In this document: piece after piece, positions 35,311-49,505 of the stretch
How positions within the stretch are numbered: the first letter of the stretch is position 1
How the letters are laid out: each line of letters opens with the position of its first letter
Assembly: GCA_007922225.1 (NCBI GenBank)
Contig: ML679956.1
Span: 18,883,049 to 18,947,048, forward strand
DNA: 64,000 nt
Origin: Emydura subglobosa
Taxonomy: Eukaryota; Chordata; Testudines; Chelidae
Direction of reading: 5' to 3'
Position numbers and translations under genes: made by a program
Notes under the pieces: generated by a model
Database searches by the model: none
What the model saw: the letters and a program-made list of their open reading frames with translations, nothing else
What the model was told of the DNA's origin: nothing

Positions 35311-36794
35311 GGGGAGTAACTATATATAATTTTTGTTTCACTTCTATTGCTGCTGTTGACTGAAGCAAAATGCTAGTCCCTGGTCATGGTTAAGATATCT
35401 GATGGTTTCACTGACAAGAGATGGTACAACTTCCCTGTTGTTAGTACCATAGCTCTTAGTCAGCTGAAATCCTGCCACAGCATGGCAAGTATGAGATAGG
35501 AAGGGCTGTAGTTACTACCATCACCCACAGAGAAATCTACAAACACTGCTGTCCAGCTATACAGGGAAGTTACTTACAATAGCCCCCATTTTGTATTCAA
35601 AGGCTGTGTACATCTTACAGTTTAGGTCAGTATAAATTATGTCACTCAAGGGTCTGAATAAGCTATGCCCGAGTGATGTAACATTACTGAGCTACGCACT
35701 GGTGTGGCCTGCAGTACGTTGGCAGGAGAGCAAAGTTCCATACTCTTCAACCTAAGTAACATCTGGTATTTTAAATAGCAGAATGTTGTACCATCATGAG
35801 TCAGCAAGACTAATAGTTATTTGTGGTGACATCTCAAAACAGCTGAGTAGTGCCATTTGACAGTCACAATTTTGATGGCTGCACTAACTCTTTAAGTATG
35901 TGCCTGCAATATTCTTCTGCTACAGTGGTACTAACAACTCACTGCAAAGTATGAACAGTTAATAATGCTGGTGCAATACTACAATTTACCAAAATGAAGC
36001 AAGTTTTTACAATGGAATAACTTGGATTGCCTGTATAGTTGAACCTGTTTTTTGCCTTGCTCAGTGAGGTAGTTCAGGATCATTGGTCTGTCTTTGCCCA
36101 GGGTATATGACAAGAGAAACTGCAATTAAATCTTCAATCATTTGCTATTCCTTATGAATGAGGAAGCTGCTGCTACACTCTACTTGAAATTTGCATGGGT
36201 TTCTGTTGCAGGATGCCAACTGACTAAGAGCTATGGTACTAGCCGAGTAGCAGTAGAATACCACCCACTTCCTAATTTCCTGCTGACTGCACATGAATTC
36301 CCACTGTTTCTCCCCACACAGGGGACTTGATTGTTTACATGTAGTGTTTGCAGTAGACCACTTACTTGGTTTTGGAAGTGGGATGAAGAAAGGACTAACC
36401 TGTTCTACCAGCAGTGGTTCTCCAGCTTTTAGATGCCATGACCCCTATGCTACAAAAGTTAAGGAGTTCCCATCTATTCATACCAAAGAGGAAGTAGGGT
36501 GTGCCACCCTAGCTATCATAGCTGTCAGGTGGAGCACCTATGCTCAAGCTGGCAAATATTTCAGTCTCAGATCAGCCATGTGGATATGCCAGGTGTTTGT
36601 CTAACCAAATATTACCTATGAAGTCACCACCTGAGTGGGTGTTCTGTATCCTAGAGCAGGGAAAAGCAGGCAAGACAAATAATGGTAGCATGTCAGACTT
36701 AACACTGAAGGTCCATGGGGTTGGAGTGGACAGTGTTACTGAGTGGATGTGTGCCCTATCCACTCTTGCACTGTATAGCCTGAATCCTATAGCA

Positions 36795-36961
36795 CAGGGG
36801 TGGCCAAACTTACCAACCCCCTGAGACCCTCCTCCCTGCTGGGCAGAATCCTCTAGCCCCACCATCCTGCTGCAAGGCAGAAGCTCTGAGCTCCCAACCC
36901 TAGCCACACTAACTGTAAAAGAGCAGCATGTGGCTCACGAGTCACAGTTTGGCCACCCTTG
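36795..36961. mobile_element. hAT-type MITE
   Basis: The termini CAGGGGTGGCCAAACT and AGTTTGGCCACCCTTG are inverted repeats. The flanks ctatagca and atatagag share TATAG, an eroded 8-bp target duplication. It is related by terminus to the element at 45,642-45,915. Confidence 0.7.
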
Positions 36962-37099
36962 ATATAGAGGATGCTAAGGGGTTATGAGACAGAAGAAAGT
37001 TCTACATTGTTTGCTCCCCTCACTGTGATCCATATGGTCTGTTCCCATATAGATCACAGCAAAATAGAAGAAACCAGGTGGTAAAGGAAGCAGAGGAAA

Positions 37100-37350
37100 C
37101 CAGGTGGTAGTGTGGTTTCAAATTGCCACTGTAGCACTTCAGCATAGTCATTTAGTACAGCCCTAGGAAGGGTTCCACCCATTGGTGTGGGTAATCCACC
37201 TCCCAGGCAGTAGCTAGGTAGAGAGAAGAATTCTTCTGTTAACCTAGCGCTGTCCACACAGGGGGTTAGGTCATCTTAATGTCTTGCAGGGGTGTGGATT
37301 TTTCACACCTCAGACACACAGCTATGCAACATAACTTTTCAGTGTAGGTC
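37100..37350 (-). repeat. hAT-like short element, copy B (inverted)
   Basis: It reads as the reverse complement of the 155-400 copy, with GGGGTGTGGATTTTTCACACC and CAGTGTAGGTCAGC near its right end and CCACTGTAGCACTTCAG near its left end. Confidence 0.6.
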
Positions 37351-37399
37351 AGCACTAACTAACCAGCTCAGTCTCTGCTCAGGCATTAAGTACATAGGT

Positions 37400-37567
37400 G
37401 GTTTCTAACTGGTCTACACTGAAAACTTCTGTTGATCTAGTTACCGCTTCTCGGGGAGGTGTATTAACTCCAGTGACAGGAGAATCCCACCCCTCGCTTT
37501 AGTGAGTAGCTACCCTGAAGTGCTATAGCACTACGTCTGTAACATTTTAAGTGTAGAACAGCCCGAG
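37400..37567 (+). repeat. hAT-like short element, copy C (direct)
   Basis: It begins GGTCTACACTGAAAAC and ends TTAAGTGTAGAACAGCCC, with TCTCGGGGAGGTG and GAAGTGCTATAGCAC inside. It is shorter than copy A. Confidence 0.6.
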
Positions 37568-38460
37568 AAAGGGAGAATAAGAAACAGCTTATATGGCAAT
37601 GTACTACAGAAAACACAACACATTACTTTTCATTTGGTCAGACCAGATTCTGGCATTGTCTGGGGCTTTTAAAAGCCCTTTTCTTTATAGATCTGTCCTA
37701 CTGCTTTTAGTCATTCATGCTTTGTGTCCTTTCTAAATACTACAGTTCCTTGCACGGAAGTAACTGATCCAGTGGTAGCGCTCAGCAAACAATTTGGAGC
37801 AGCTGGTGTTGTATGAGAGTGAAACTTTCATATAGATACAACTTTCTACAGGATTAGTACGTTTCTATAGGCAGTGAACTACTGCTGTAGATAGTGTGGT
37901 TTAGTGACTACAGCAAAGGGCGTGGGGAGGGATGGACTGAGGCAAGGCTGGTGCATTCTGTTCTCTGCTTTACCATTGATTCTGTATCTATTGAAGATAG
38001 TGATCACTTAGCTACCTTACAGCTTGATTGTCCCTATCCCTTACTTGGCTGCACTATCGACCTTATCAGGAAATAGTTTTACAGCAGGTTAGAAGCTGTG
38101 GGTAGCACCCTCAGTCTTCCCAACTTTTCATTTGAGTTATATCCTGCCCAGCTCTTTTATGATGCCATTCCTTCTCCTCCTCAGTCTGCTCATCCCCCTC
38201 CAACTGGAAGTACAGCCCTCTCTCATTACAGCTGTGACAGGCATTCCCCTCAGCCTCTTACCTGCATCCCATCCTTAGTCTGACACTGTTCCAGCTGTAT
38301 TCTCAGCTGTTCTAGCTGAAGAGCAGCACTTCAAAACCAGTTTTGGGAGAAGTTAACCTTAAAGATGTTCTGCAGTGTGCTGGGACAGAGATGCTATGTA
38401 GACCCCTTCAGGTTCCACTGTACTCAGCTGGACTGTTCCTATGGTATGCAGTGTTGTAGC

Positions 38461-38560
38461 TGATCTGAAAAAGAGCTTTGTGTAAGCTCAAAAGCTTGTC
38501 TCTCTCACAAACGGAAGTTGGTCTAATAAAAGGTACCACCTCACCCGCCACGTCTCTCTA
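38461..38560. repeat. Half copy of the 9.6-kb inverted-repeat element
   Basis: AAGAGCTTTGTGTAAGCTC, then TCTCTCTCACAAACGGAAG and AATAAAAGGTACCACCTCACC, match the right arm of the 9,604-9,868 element. Confidence 0.65.
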
Positions 38561-38810
38561 TTCCTGTGGTATCAGCCAGTACATACTCACGTAGAAAACC
38601 CTTTCAAACATGGAAGCAGTAGGAGCTACTTACTACAAAGCACCCATCTAAAGGCAAGATTATTGCCATTGATAAATCAGTACAGGGAACTCTTCCCTGA
38701 ATGCTTTCAGACAGCAGCTAGCTTACCAGTGGATACTGAATACAGGTCTTTCATCAAACTGCATTGGGGAGAAGCTATTTCAGCAAAATAAAGCAGATCA
38801 CTAAGCAGGA

Positions 38811-39534
38811 ATAATTTTTTACATATTTTTATTAGCACAGTAACAAATGCAGACTTAAGTAGCCCACAACATACAACCAATCCACTGAGTGACTCCTATT
38901 CCACGCCTTACAGTTAAACAGCTTAAGGTATTTCACTACAGGTTGCCATAAATCCTGATTAAAACATTTATTTCTTTTCACAAAGGTAGATTGGCATATA
39001 AAATAATACATTAACTACTTCTCATTTTTATATGAGGTCATATATCCACTCCTCTGTATTACACATCATGAGATGAGTCTTTTAAAAGGATTTGTTAAAT
39101 ACCAATGCACCCTCCCAAGGGAAAAAATCCCAACATCTTTTACAAAAACAAAAAACTCAGTGTGTAGAGTCTTCAAAGGACTTTTACATAAATGTCAACA
39201 TATGTACCTGTACAAAATTAAGCGGTTTTATCTTTTACATATCGCAAGCAACTGAACCAAAAAAAAGTCTATGTTTACATTCTTGGTACTATATGTGAGC
39301 TAATATTGCTGAACTAATGACAGTCTTAAAATATGCTATTCCCAATTCTAGCTGTCTACTGTAGCAAGATACCTTAAGTTACAACAACAAAATCTTAGGA
39401 AATAAAAGACTGAATAAAATCTGTTATAGAAATACCCTACTCTTTACCAGCACTCTCCCTCCCCCCACTTCAAAATCAATAAGCAGCTCTTTCCATCACA
39501 GACAAATAATGCAAGTGTTTGACAAAAATCCATT
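38811..39534 (-). other. UBE2E1: UBE2E1 3' untranslated region
   Basis: AT-rich sequence after the UBE2E1 stop codon on the minus strand. Candidate AATAAA signals read at 38,972-38,967 and 38,833-38,828. The distal one gives a UTR of about 0.72 kb. Confidence 0.65.
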
Positions 39535-40020
<486 letters not shown>

Positions 40021-41689
40021 CTAGAAAAACCACAATTATGAGACTGTTTGTTAACCTGTCAAACTGCACAGTCATAAGTTTGACTTAAACAGAATCTGGA
40101 TAGGAAACCCAATATTTCATTCAGATTAAAAGTAACTGCAGCTCTGCAAGGGCAAGATGTAAAATTAAGTTCACACTTTTATACATTTATACTAAAGCTG
40201 AATTAGAGTGCCAGTTAATCTTTCCTATCAGATTAATCAGAATAATCAATAATAAAACTGGGGTTTTTAAGATTGCTGGTGTGCTGCTGCCCTCTGGCGT
40301 CAACTGGTTGTATTACAAACAGCTTTAAATCATCTTTTAAAACCACAAGCGGATTACTATTGTGAGAATCTTTCTTCCATTTTCTATATTATTTTATGCA
40401 ACAAGAGGAAGAATGGTTATATTTCTTTTGTAGAAGAAAAATGTGAAACAACAGTTCAATTCACTCGTAGCTTAAATTTAAGAGAAGATGTACTATTTAC
40501 TTTAAATGACAATTGTAAGTAATGAATCATACTTTACATCTACACAAGCTGTACAGATAAAACTGAATTGTTTGTGTATCATAAGTACCACAAGATTAAC
40601 TTGGATGGTCAGTTTCTTTCCATGCTGAATTTCCCACAAAAATCACTCACTGTTAATGGAACATTTCTTTGTTGTTGTTTTATTTTTGTTGCACAATTCT
40701 CTCTTCATTTCTAATGCAAATCGTATTTCAGTTACAGGATAAGACTAGATTTTTTTTCTCCACCTTTAACATAAATGGAGTGTGTAGAAAGGTGCCACAT
40801 GGAAAATTGAAGTCTGCCATTTATCAAGGAGTCCACAGAGCCCCACAGCACATCCAGGCCAATATCTGAAGCAGATTCCCATTGAATCCCCAGCGTCAGA
40901 AGGAGGCAGGCCTCCACTTCTGGAATGACTGCTGCAGCCAGGGGCTTTTGCAGCTCGCTTAGAATTCTACGGCTTCGGAACAACTCAGAACAGGTAAAAT
41001 AATGAAACAAAAGTGGTAGAAAAACCTTCCTGCGCTTCTCAAATCTTGACCCAGAAGGACCAATTCTAGGGTCAGGTCAGGATAATTGTCGCCATCCCTT
41101 TCAAAACCAGCTTCAATACTGAGGGCACTAATTATTATTATCATGGTGAGCACTGTCATAGCGGCGTGAGAGAAATGGACACCTGTCCATTAAGCATGGC
41201 CAGGCAATGCCCAAATTCATTTCAAATATGCCACCAGACGATAGCTTCTGGTTTTGACTAATATGTCAAAGCTGTACTGTATTTGAGAGTAGTCAAGAGG
41301 TGAAGAATGCTTTTCAAAACCTCCGTTCTTCAGAATTCCCAAATCTCATGATTTTATCCTAAGCCTTGTCATATGTGAGGTTTTGCTTCTGGAGATAAGC
41401 AATTGTGAGAATTTTAACGTTCATGTAAAATAACTAAAAAGGTTCCTATCCCTTAAAGTATCAGAGAAAAGCTTGAAAAATGTGATCTAAGTGTACCCTA
41501 AAAACCAGAAGGGAAATAAAGGAACCCCAAATTTTTAATTTAAACAAATCATGATTTTTAAACCAATCTTGTGATGTAGGGAGCCCAACTTATGATTTTT
41601 GAATGTCTGGCAATACTGCTTCCTCTACCCCAGAGCAGGAATGGACTAGCAACCACAACTCTTCTCTATTCACTCCACTTAAATCCATA

Positions 41690-41830
41690 GAATTTCTGCA
41701 GTCACCACAATTTCCATTTTAAAGATGAGGAAATGAAAGTACAGTATTCAAGCGACCTGCCCAAGGCCACACAGCAAATCAATACTGTTTCAAGGAGTCT
41801 AGCTGCAGATTCAAGAACAAGAATGCAGGA
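41690..41830 (-). repeat. MIR SINE fragment, reverse orientation
   Basis: CCATTTTAAAGATGAGGAAA followed by GACCTGCCCAAGGCCACACAG matches the MIR reverse complement. Confidence 0.75.
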
Positions 41831-42218
41831 ATTCATGTTGTAGAAGCTATGGCCAAACAAAGCTTTCAAACTTGGGTGCCTAAAGTCAGTATGAGAACCA
41901 ACTTAAAATTTTTTTTCTTGTTCTTATAGAATAGCAAATATGGCTCATGCTTTAATACAAGATACCAAGATTTCTCTCACATTAGGTTCTTAAATCCATG
42001 CAGAGCAGCCAGATTTTCAAAGGGGCAGCACAACTGTAGCTTCCATTGACTTCAGAGAGCTCAGCACTTCTGAAAATTCAATCCACTTTTATTTAGATTC
42101 TAAAGTATGCACTTCGGAGCCTAATTTTAGGCACCCAGGCTTGAAAAACCATGGCCTACATCTTCATATTAAGAAGAAACATTTAAAAACGTCCCGACTG
42201 TGTTTTGGAGAATAACAG

Positions 42219-42329
42219 CCCCAATCCTGTAACCCTCACTCACATGTGTGTTCCCACTGAAATCAATGGAACTACTTGCATGAATTATAATTGTTCACAT
42301 GAGTAAAAAAGTTGTAGGATCATGCCCTA
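42219..42329. repeat. MITE with AATCCTGTAA / TTGTAGGAT ends
   Basis: CCCCAATCCTGTAACCCTCAC and GTTGTAGGATCATGCC face each other around CACTGAAATCAATGGAACTA. It is a known amniote palindromic repeat type by recognition, and related to the 52,477-52,572 element. Confidence 0.55.
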
Positions 42330-44284
42330 AATCCTCAGAATTTGCCAGCTGTCCACACCCATGAATGTTACTGCCTGTTTATTGGTAATAAAGATAGTCG
42401 TGACTTGCACATTCAGTAGGGTGTGTGGCATAAGAATAGTGCACCAGTGTTTTTTCTGGGATTAGACTGGCCCACATGTTAAACTCGTCTGTCTTCCCTC
42501 ATAGCTGTTCTGCTGCGTTCCTGGATCCTTCTAGCATTCAGCAATGCAAAAACACTGTTCATGCCCCTCCCTCTCTCTCAGTCTCTGAGTGCAGAGCACT
42601 GGCAGGGGTGTGGCATGCATAACTATGAAACGAATGCCTCTAGTTTGCTGGGGACTGCATCTTTAAGTTTCCAAGAACTCGCCTGATATGCAGAGTGCTT
42701 GCGGCTCTTTTTGTTCTCAGAAGTACAGTAGCCGGTGACACTGGAGACACTCCCATAATATGGAGACATTACACTTCATTTTTTATAAATTACTTTGAGT
42801 TTCAATTAAACAAAAGTACATGCTTTTGCACATTACGTATGGAAACAACAAAATAATCTCCAGGAGAGAGCACCGTGTGGGAGTGTCTCCAGGAGAGCAA
42901 CAAGCAACAGCAACTGAGAACAAAAACAGCTGCTGATCTCTGTACATCAGAGAACCTTAAAGGTAAGATATGCAGAAACCAAAAAGACATTTGTTTCTTT
43001 GCTTCATATACCCCAATGAGCAGTTCTTTACGTGTCTCAAGCCAAGCAGATGGGTGACCTCACTTAGCGATATAGCAGTAGAAAAAACAGGTAGCTCCAT
43101 TCAGGACAGAGGTGGGTGAGGAAGAATGAAAGTCTATGGCACTTACAGTTCCCAGGCAAGGCTTTTGCTACTGGCTAATAAGCAGCCTCCAATTCCCCCC
43201 ACTGCTGGTTTAATATTTCACTATTTTGATCTTCCGCTCGGATTTTCCAAAATGACTACCTCACCAGCTTTCAGAAGTCAATTTGTTAAAATGCACCATA
43301 AAACCATTCAAAAAGGAAGCGTAAGTATTTCCAGGTTGATGAACTAAAGACCAAATTAATGGAGAGTTCAAGAATTCCAATTTGCAAATGCATACTGGCT
43401 CTGAGCACAGTAAATGAAAATTGGGAACTTGAGAAAACAACCTCTTTAGATGGGTTTTCAGTCCAGTAGGTTGCTAGCTGGTATTAAAGCATAAGCCATA
43501 TTGGGTAATGTAGAAAAAAAATTACCACCGCTGGTATAGACTGGCCAAAATTTACGGATGCTTATCAAAGCGACAAGAGATTTGAGGCAATGTAGGAAAG
43601 AACATAAGTGGTTTCCATTTAAGTGGAAATTCAGACCTATAATGTTTTGAATGTACATATAGACCAGCTGTTTACCATTTACAATTTTTGCTGCTGATAC
43701 AAAAGCCCTTAGTGTGGAGAATATAAAAAGTAAAATCTGAAAAAAAAATGTACAAATAGGTTTAAAGTAAAAATTGGTTACAAATGCTAGAGTGATAGCA
43801 ATAGTGAAAAATCTACACAATATTAACAAAACCAAATCAGTTCAGGAAAACACTGAGATATTAAGACAATAGAGAGAGATATTTGAAGCCAAGAGAACAC
43901 TACGACATACAGAAGAGCAGAAAATATAATGAAACTGAAGCCCCCTCTGGAAAGGTCCCACCTGAAAGAGCTCCCTCTGGGTCACTGCACTGATGCAAAA
44001 ACACAGCTGTAGCATTAGAAAAAAAGATACAAAGAAGCTGGTCCTGTGACTCACAAAGATAAGTGGTAGGACAGGGTAATATATATAACCAGCAAAGTGA
44101 GATTGGGGAAGAAAGTGGTTAGAGGTTATGATGCAAATGATCAAAGCACAGATCGGGTCAACCCAAGCTACTATTTTCACCTCAACATAAATAAAAATGC
44201 AACCTTACTGTAATGCTACTCTTGTGAACCAGAGAAAATGTGTGGTGTAATATTGCAGAAGAATAGCAGCAGCAGCCCTGAGGA

Positions 44285-44512
44285 TGAAGCACAGTTCTAG
44301 GAGCCAAAAGCCGTTCAATTCTAATCTTGGCTCTGTCATTTGCTGGGTGATCCCAGGCAAGTCACTGATTCAGGAAGGCATTTAAGCTTGTACCTGCTAA
44401 CCAGAGCCTGTATCTCTCTCTCTGTTTCAATTTCTTTCACCTGCAAAGTGGGGATAATAGTTCTCTCTCACAGGAACAGTGGGAGGATTAAGACAGAACT
44501 AAATGTCATCTG
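44285..44512 (+). repeat. MIR SINE, forward orientation
   Basis: CTAATCTTGGCTCTGTCATTT, GGCAAGTCACTG, CACCTGCAAAGTGGGGATAA and GGGAGGATTAAG follow the full MIR order. It is one of the longest MIR copies here. Confidence 0.8.
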
Positions 44513-45641
44513 CTGCATAAATACAAATTATTTACCTTATACATATTAAGACTAAACATAGAAAAGTTCTTTGGCCATTGTCAGAGGCTTCTTGGTAAGT
44601 TTCTTGCACTGAGTGGCTTACTTCAAGTCAGAACTTTTAAAAACTTTCATTTTTAAAAATTTCATGGCTGCAGCCTCATATCCATTAACGCGACTTGCTC
44701 TCTACCCATTTTCACATAGACAAGCTAAAGCATCAATGAAATGGCAACCAAACTTTTGGCACGATTGGATATAGGACTCATTTATTACTTGTTAGGATCT
44801 CAAGTCTCACTTGGTGTCTATCACAAGTGGACAGTTGTGGCAGCATACTTCTGCCTAAGGTGAAGCAATCTGAAAGAAACATTGCTGAACATATCCATGT
44901 CAGCTGACGTACTCTTGGGATTCTCTGTATCACCCTCACCTCCAACATGGGACAAGAAAATACTAACGTAATGAAACCTGGGACCACCATTAGGCAACCC
45001 TGTTAAGCAATTTCTGGTCTTAAGAGACTGTCCTAAAGTATCTCCAAACATATTGGCCTAAATGTGTGAACCACAAAGCAACATTTACTTACATTAGTAC
45101 TGGATTTGTGACAGAACCTAACAACACAGAATAGAACTTACATCCAGAATCCAGAAAAGCACTACTAAAAAACTGCTATTATACACTTAAATCAACTATC
45201 GGTAAGCCCCTAAAAGGACTATGGAACTTAAAAACCACACTTCTGCCTAAAAGATTTCAACCTACGGTTGTTACAAAACACAACTAAGTTTACTGTAACT
45301 GAAAAATTAGAGAAACAAATATTTGTGTCTATTTTTTCCAGTTTGTTTTGTGTAATCCATAGCACTTTTTGTATATTCAGTTTCATAGTTTCCCCTGTGT
45401 AGTCAGTCAGCTTCCCACGTTTGCACAATAATAGGGAAAGGGAAAATAAAATCTAAAAAAATATCAAGAGGAGATTGAAAAATAAATCCCACCAAAATCG
45501 GCTGGAGAATTCCAGGTGTGGTTCTTGAAACCAGCTTTAACTCATTTTCTTAAATTAACTTGATTTCAAATTGACTGTGTCCCATGAACATTGAGTATGC
45601 GGCAAACATCCAACAGATCATTGGGTAGCAAAGTGTTAGAC

Positions 45642-45915
45642 CAGGGGTGGGCAAACCTTTTGGCCTGAGGGCCACATCTATATATAGAAATTGTATGGCG
45701 GGCCATACAGAGGGGTGGGGGGGAAAGGTGGGGCTGCACGGGGCCAGGAGCAGCTCCAGTCAGGGCGCTGCTGGGCCCACATGGTGGGGGGAAGGGATGG
45801 GGCTGGGAGGGAGAGCAGCCGCCACAGTGCTGCAACCACCAGTTGTGCTGGAGGGCTGGATTAAAAGCTCGGATGGGCCGTATGCAGTCTGCAGGCCGTA
45901 GTTTGCCCACCCCTG
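45642..45915 (+). mobile_element. hAT-type MITE beside the UBE2E1 5' splice site
   Basis: The termini CAGGGGTGGGCAAAC and GTTTGCCCACCCCTG are perfect 15-bp inverted repeats. The flanks TGTTAGAC (45,634-45,641 and 45,916-45,923) are an exact 8-bp target duplication, diagnostic of hAT. The 274-bp body is GC-rich and non-coding. Its right duplication ends at intron base +13 of the minus-strand UBE2E1 donor. Confidence 0.9.
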
Positions 45916-45920
45916 TGTTA

Positions 45921-46157
<237 letters not shown>

Positions 46158-47089
46158 TTAATCCCAATGATGTGGTATTTAATACACAATGTAGAGGTAA
46201 GGACTGTACTAAAAAGTAGACTGCTTGCTTTCAAGTTTCATTACAATTTTATAACCTGGACAGCTGTACTATTGCTGAAGACAAAGTGGGGTACACTGTC
46301 TGGCTACGGTCTGGAGAGAGCGGGGAAACGGTTTTGTTTTTTAAATCCCTTTCTGCTGATCAGGATGTTTGGAAGAAGTACCACCCTCCCCATTTGTCCT
46401 TACAAACACAAACAAAACACACACCACTTCAAGTAGCACCAGTTCAACGCAACAAGAAACATCAGTAGTTAAGTACTACACCGCTTCAAAGAGAAAAATT
46501 CTACTATGTTTTAGAAAGGACTGCTTCATCCTAGCCCTAATGCAGCTTTATTACAGGGATCCCATGAGTTACATCTCACAGACCATATTAAAATTGGAAA
46601 CCTGCTTACTGATACTTCATTAAACAAATTAGAGAGTGAAAAAAAGATTATCTTCATTGTGTATTGATTTTTTTTTTAGTTTAATGTGATCAACAGGAGG
46701 TATTTTTTATATTTCCTACATTATTACTGAACAGAAGTTTATTTGCTTTAATTGAGTGGATCAAAACTATATCATGGTATTCTATAATGTCAAACTTATT
46801 CCTGCTTGTCCACGGTATATTTTGTGCACAATGGTTTCTAAAATGAAGCAACTATATGGGTTATTCCTGATGTTGCAGCCCATTTTACAAAGCTGTTTTT
46901 TGCATATTCACATAAAAGCAGTGTCAAATCTAGGAGCATGATTCCTCAAGTCATCTCCCTCTCACTCTAGACTACTGGAGCCTCATGGAGAATACACTAC
47001 ATCTTGAAACTAACTGGGAACTAAAGCTGGTGCAGAATGTAAATGCTCACTGAGAGGACAGTCTTGTTGAGAATATACACTAGTATTCT

Positions 47090-47395
47090 ATAGTGTGCAA
47101 TGAGTTCGTGAGAGTTTACAAGTCAAGCTCAAAGTACTGATTTTAATCTATAAAGCCCTAAATAGTTTCAGACCCAATTATCTAAGAATCACCTTTCTCT
47201 CAGTGTTACTGTAGCAGTTGTTATCAGCTGAGATATCCAAACAGGAGCTCCCTTTAATGGGAGAGAGCTGCTGGCAGGGCATTCTCCATGAAAGCACCTT
47301 GACTTGACTCACTTCTCCCCTTGCTCTGCAAAAACTTGGATTGAACATTCCAGGCACAGTGCAAAAACCATCTTTTTTTCCTAGCACTGATGTGG
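47090..47395 (+). repeat. L2-type LINE fragment (3' end of RT ORF)
   Basis: A plus-frame reading near 47,125-47,170 resembles the L2 segment in which Phe-Lys-Val-Leu is followed by Tyr-Lys-Ala-Leu-Asn. The rest is degraded with stops and shifts. Confidence 0.5.
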
Positions 47396-49324
47396 ATGGA
47401 AGGGTAAATTAAAGGTCTTTTATTCATTATTATAATTATGGGGCATTAATATTAGAGGTGGAAGACATCTAATGCATTCGGTATGGATGTGATAATGTGA
47501 AGGAATCCAGAGTAATTGATGGATGCTTATTAGTTGCATTATAAATAGAAATAAATAAATACAAATAATTTTAGATCACATCTCAGAAAGCTCCCAACAC
47601 CCAAGTATAGACTGCTTTCTGCTCTTTATTTTGCGGGTGAACATGTTCCTGAATGTACTGGTAAGCCAAAGGAGGAGAAGGAAGTTTGTATCAAATACCT
47701 CTAAAATCTCATCTTTAATACAATAAACCCATCCAAATCCAATAAATGCCCATGGTACTTTATCGATTAATTTTAATAGCTAGACCTGTACTAGAAGTAG
47801 GTTTCTTTGCATATCTCCTCACATCCTCCCCAATGTGTAAAGTTTTGAAAACTAGCACAAAAATTACACACCGTACACTGGTAAAGATTTCTCTCATCCA
47901 AACCCAAAGCTTCACACAGCTCATGAAATGAGGCTTGGAACAAAAACACTAATGTAAAGTAAAATCCATTCCATTCTCTGTACCCTAAAGACTCATGATA
48001 TCCCTCTCCTCCCTAATTATTTGTCTTTGTCCTATACAGGTCCATTTATCTGGATGCTTAGCTCTACAGCTACTGGATGTGTAATGGGCTGTGACATTAC
48101 TGTATTTCTACAAAGAAGCCCTGCCTAGTGACAGGCACCATCTTAACTGTGCAAAGTTATTGAAAAAGACACTCTTGGGTGCCCTTAGCCACTACTCCAA
48201 GAAATTACCTCTTGGAGTGGTATTGAAACACTATCATTACTCCAAGTTGCACCAGCCAACCCCTTAAAATGGAACTACTGCATGGAACAGGTCCTTGCAA
48301 TTTGTTAATATCAATTTACTGCTGGAATTTACAAAGTAAGAACTGTCAACTGGGAGTACTTCAATGTGGGAGGATGGGGGACGTAATATGCGATCAGCAT
48401 ACTAAATACAACCCTCTGAGCCAATGAGAAATATTTCAGTATTTTATTTTGCAAATCATTTCCAGTTGAAACCCAAAGGACTGTCAATAAAAAAAACAAT
48501 GACTTAAAAATATTATTCTTAATAGTCTTGGAAATCTCTTATACCCTATTAGACTTCCAATTAGAGTTATTAATGCATGTAAGGTGCCTTCCTTTCCACA
48601 GATGAAGCAATGTATTACTAGAGGTTCAGATTAAATATATATCACATCTTTGTAAAACATCAGAAGACGTTTCCCCAATATTTTATTTAAAAATGATACA
48701 TGTAGCCTACCTTCAAGCCTTTAGTTTCAATTAACCGTGTGAAATAGCTGGAGGATTTCAATTTTTGAATAGCATAACTGATTTCTTATAAAGAAAAGAC
48801 TGAAAGAGGAAGATATAAGTCAGTTATAGAACGCTACATTACTTGGGTTTAAATTAGGATTAGGTACTATCAAGTGGCTCAATACCCAAGTGTTATTAGA
48901 AAAGTGATGGTACTTGAATGTATTTTAAGTGCAGTGGCATTAACTTCCGTGAAGATATAAAAAGAAGCCAAAAGGTGAGGAATTACATTCTTTGCTTAAA
49001 AGTCCTTTGCAGTGATCTGTTTCAAAAGAACACATCACTACGTAGCTATATGGTGCATAAATACAACTGATACCTCCAATGATCTGTGTCACCACTGTAC
49101 TCAAGTTAAATGACTATAACAGACGGATGCAAAATTTAGCAGCTGTCAAACACTTGGCCATTCTGAAGACAATTTAAAAACATATAAATTGATTCCAATA
49201 TAAATAGTTACAACATACTGTATTAAATCCAAAAGCCAACGATTGTCTAACTCCAAAACATTTTTGGGGGGGGAACGGGCGGGAAGTGGGGGAAATGAGT
49301 TTGTGGCGGTTGCAGGTGTATTTA

Positions 49325-49505
49325 AAGACTGAACCCTAAATCCACAAAAGGATCTAGGTGCCTAATTGCCACTTACAACCAACATTTAGGCATCAGTGAG
49401 ATCCTCAAAACCCCTGCTTGGCTGACGCCTAATCCTCGAGGCATCTAAAATGTTGTGGTTAAATTTTCACTGTTAAAATCCCCAAGGTGCCTACATTTCT
49501 GCCAA
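49325..49505. repeat. Fragment of the composite inverted-repeat element
   Basis: CTAAATCCACAAAAGGATC and TAGGTGCCTAATTGCC match the terminal part of the 786-1,600 and 13,931-14,836 elements. Confidence 0.5.

Larger units (their letters stand above)
35311..38810. other. Intergenic region between convergent NKIRAS1 and UBE2E1
   Basis: No gene was recognised. It holds hAT-like pieces (36.41-36.5 and 36,795-36,961), two opposed copies of the copy-A repeat family (37.1-37.57 kb) and a half inverted-repeat element (38.46-38.56 kb). Open frames here are short and unremarkable. Confidence 0.7.
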
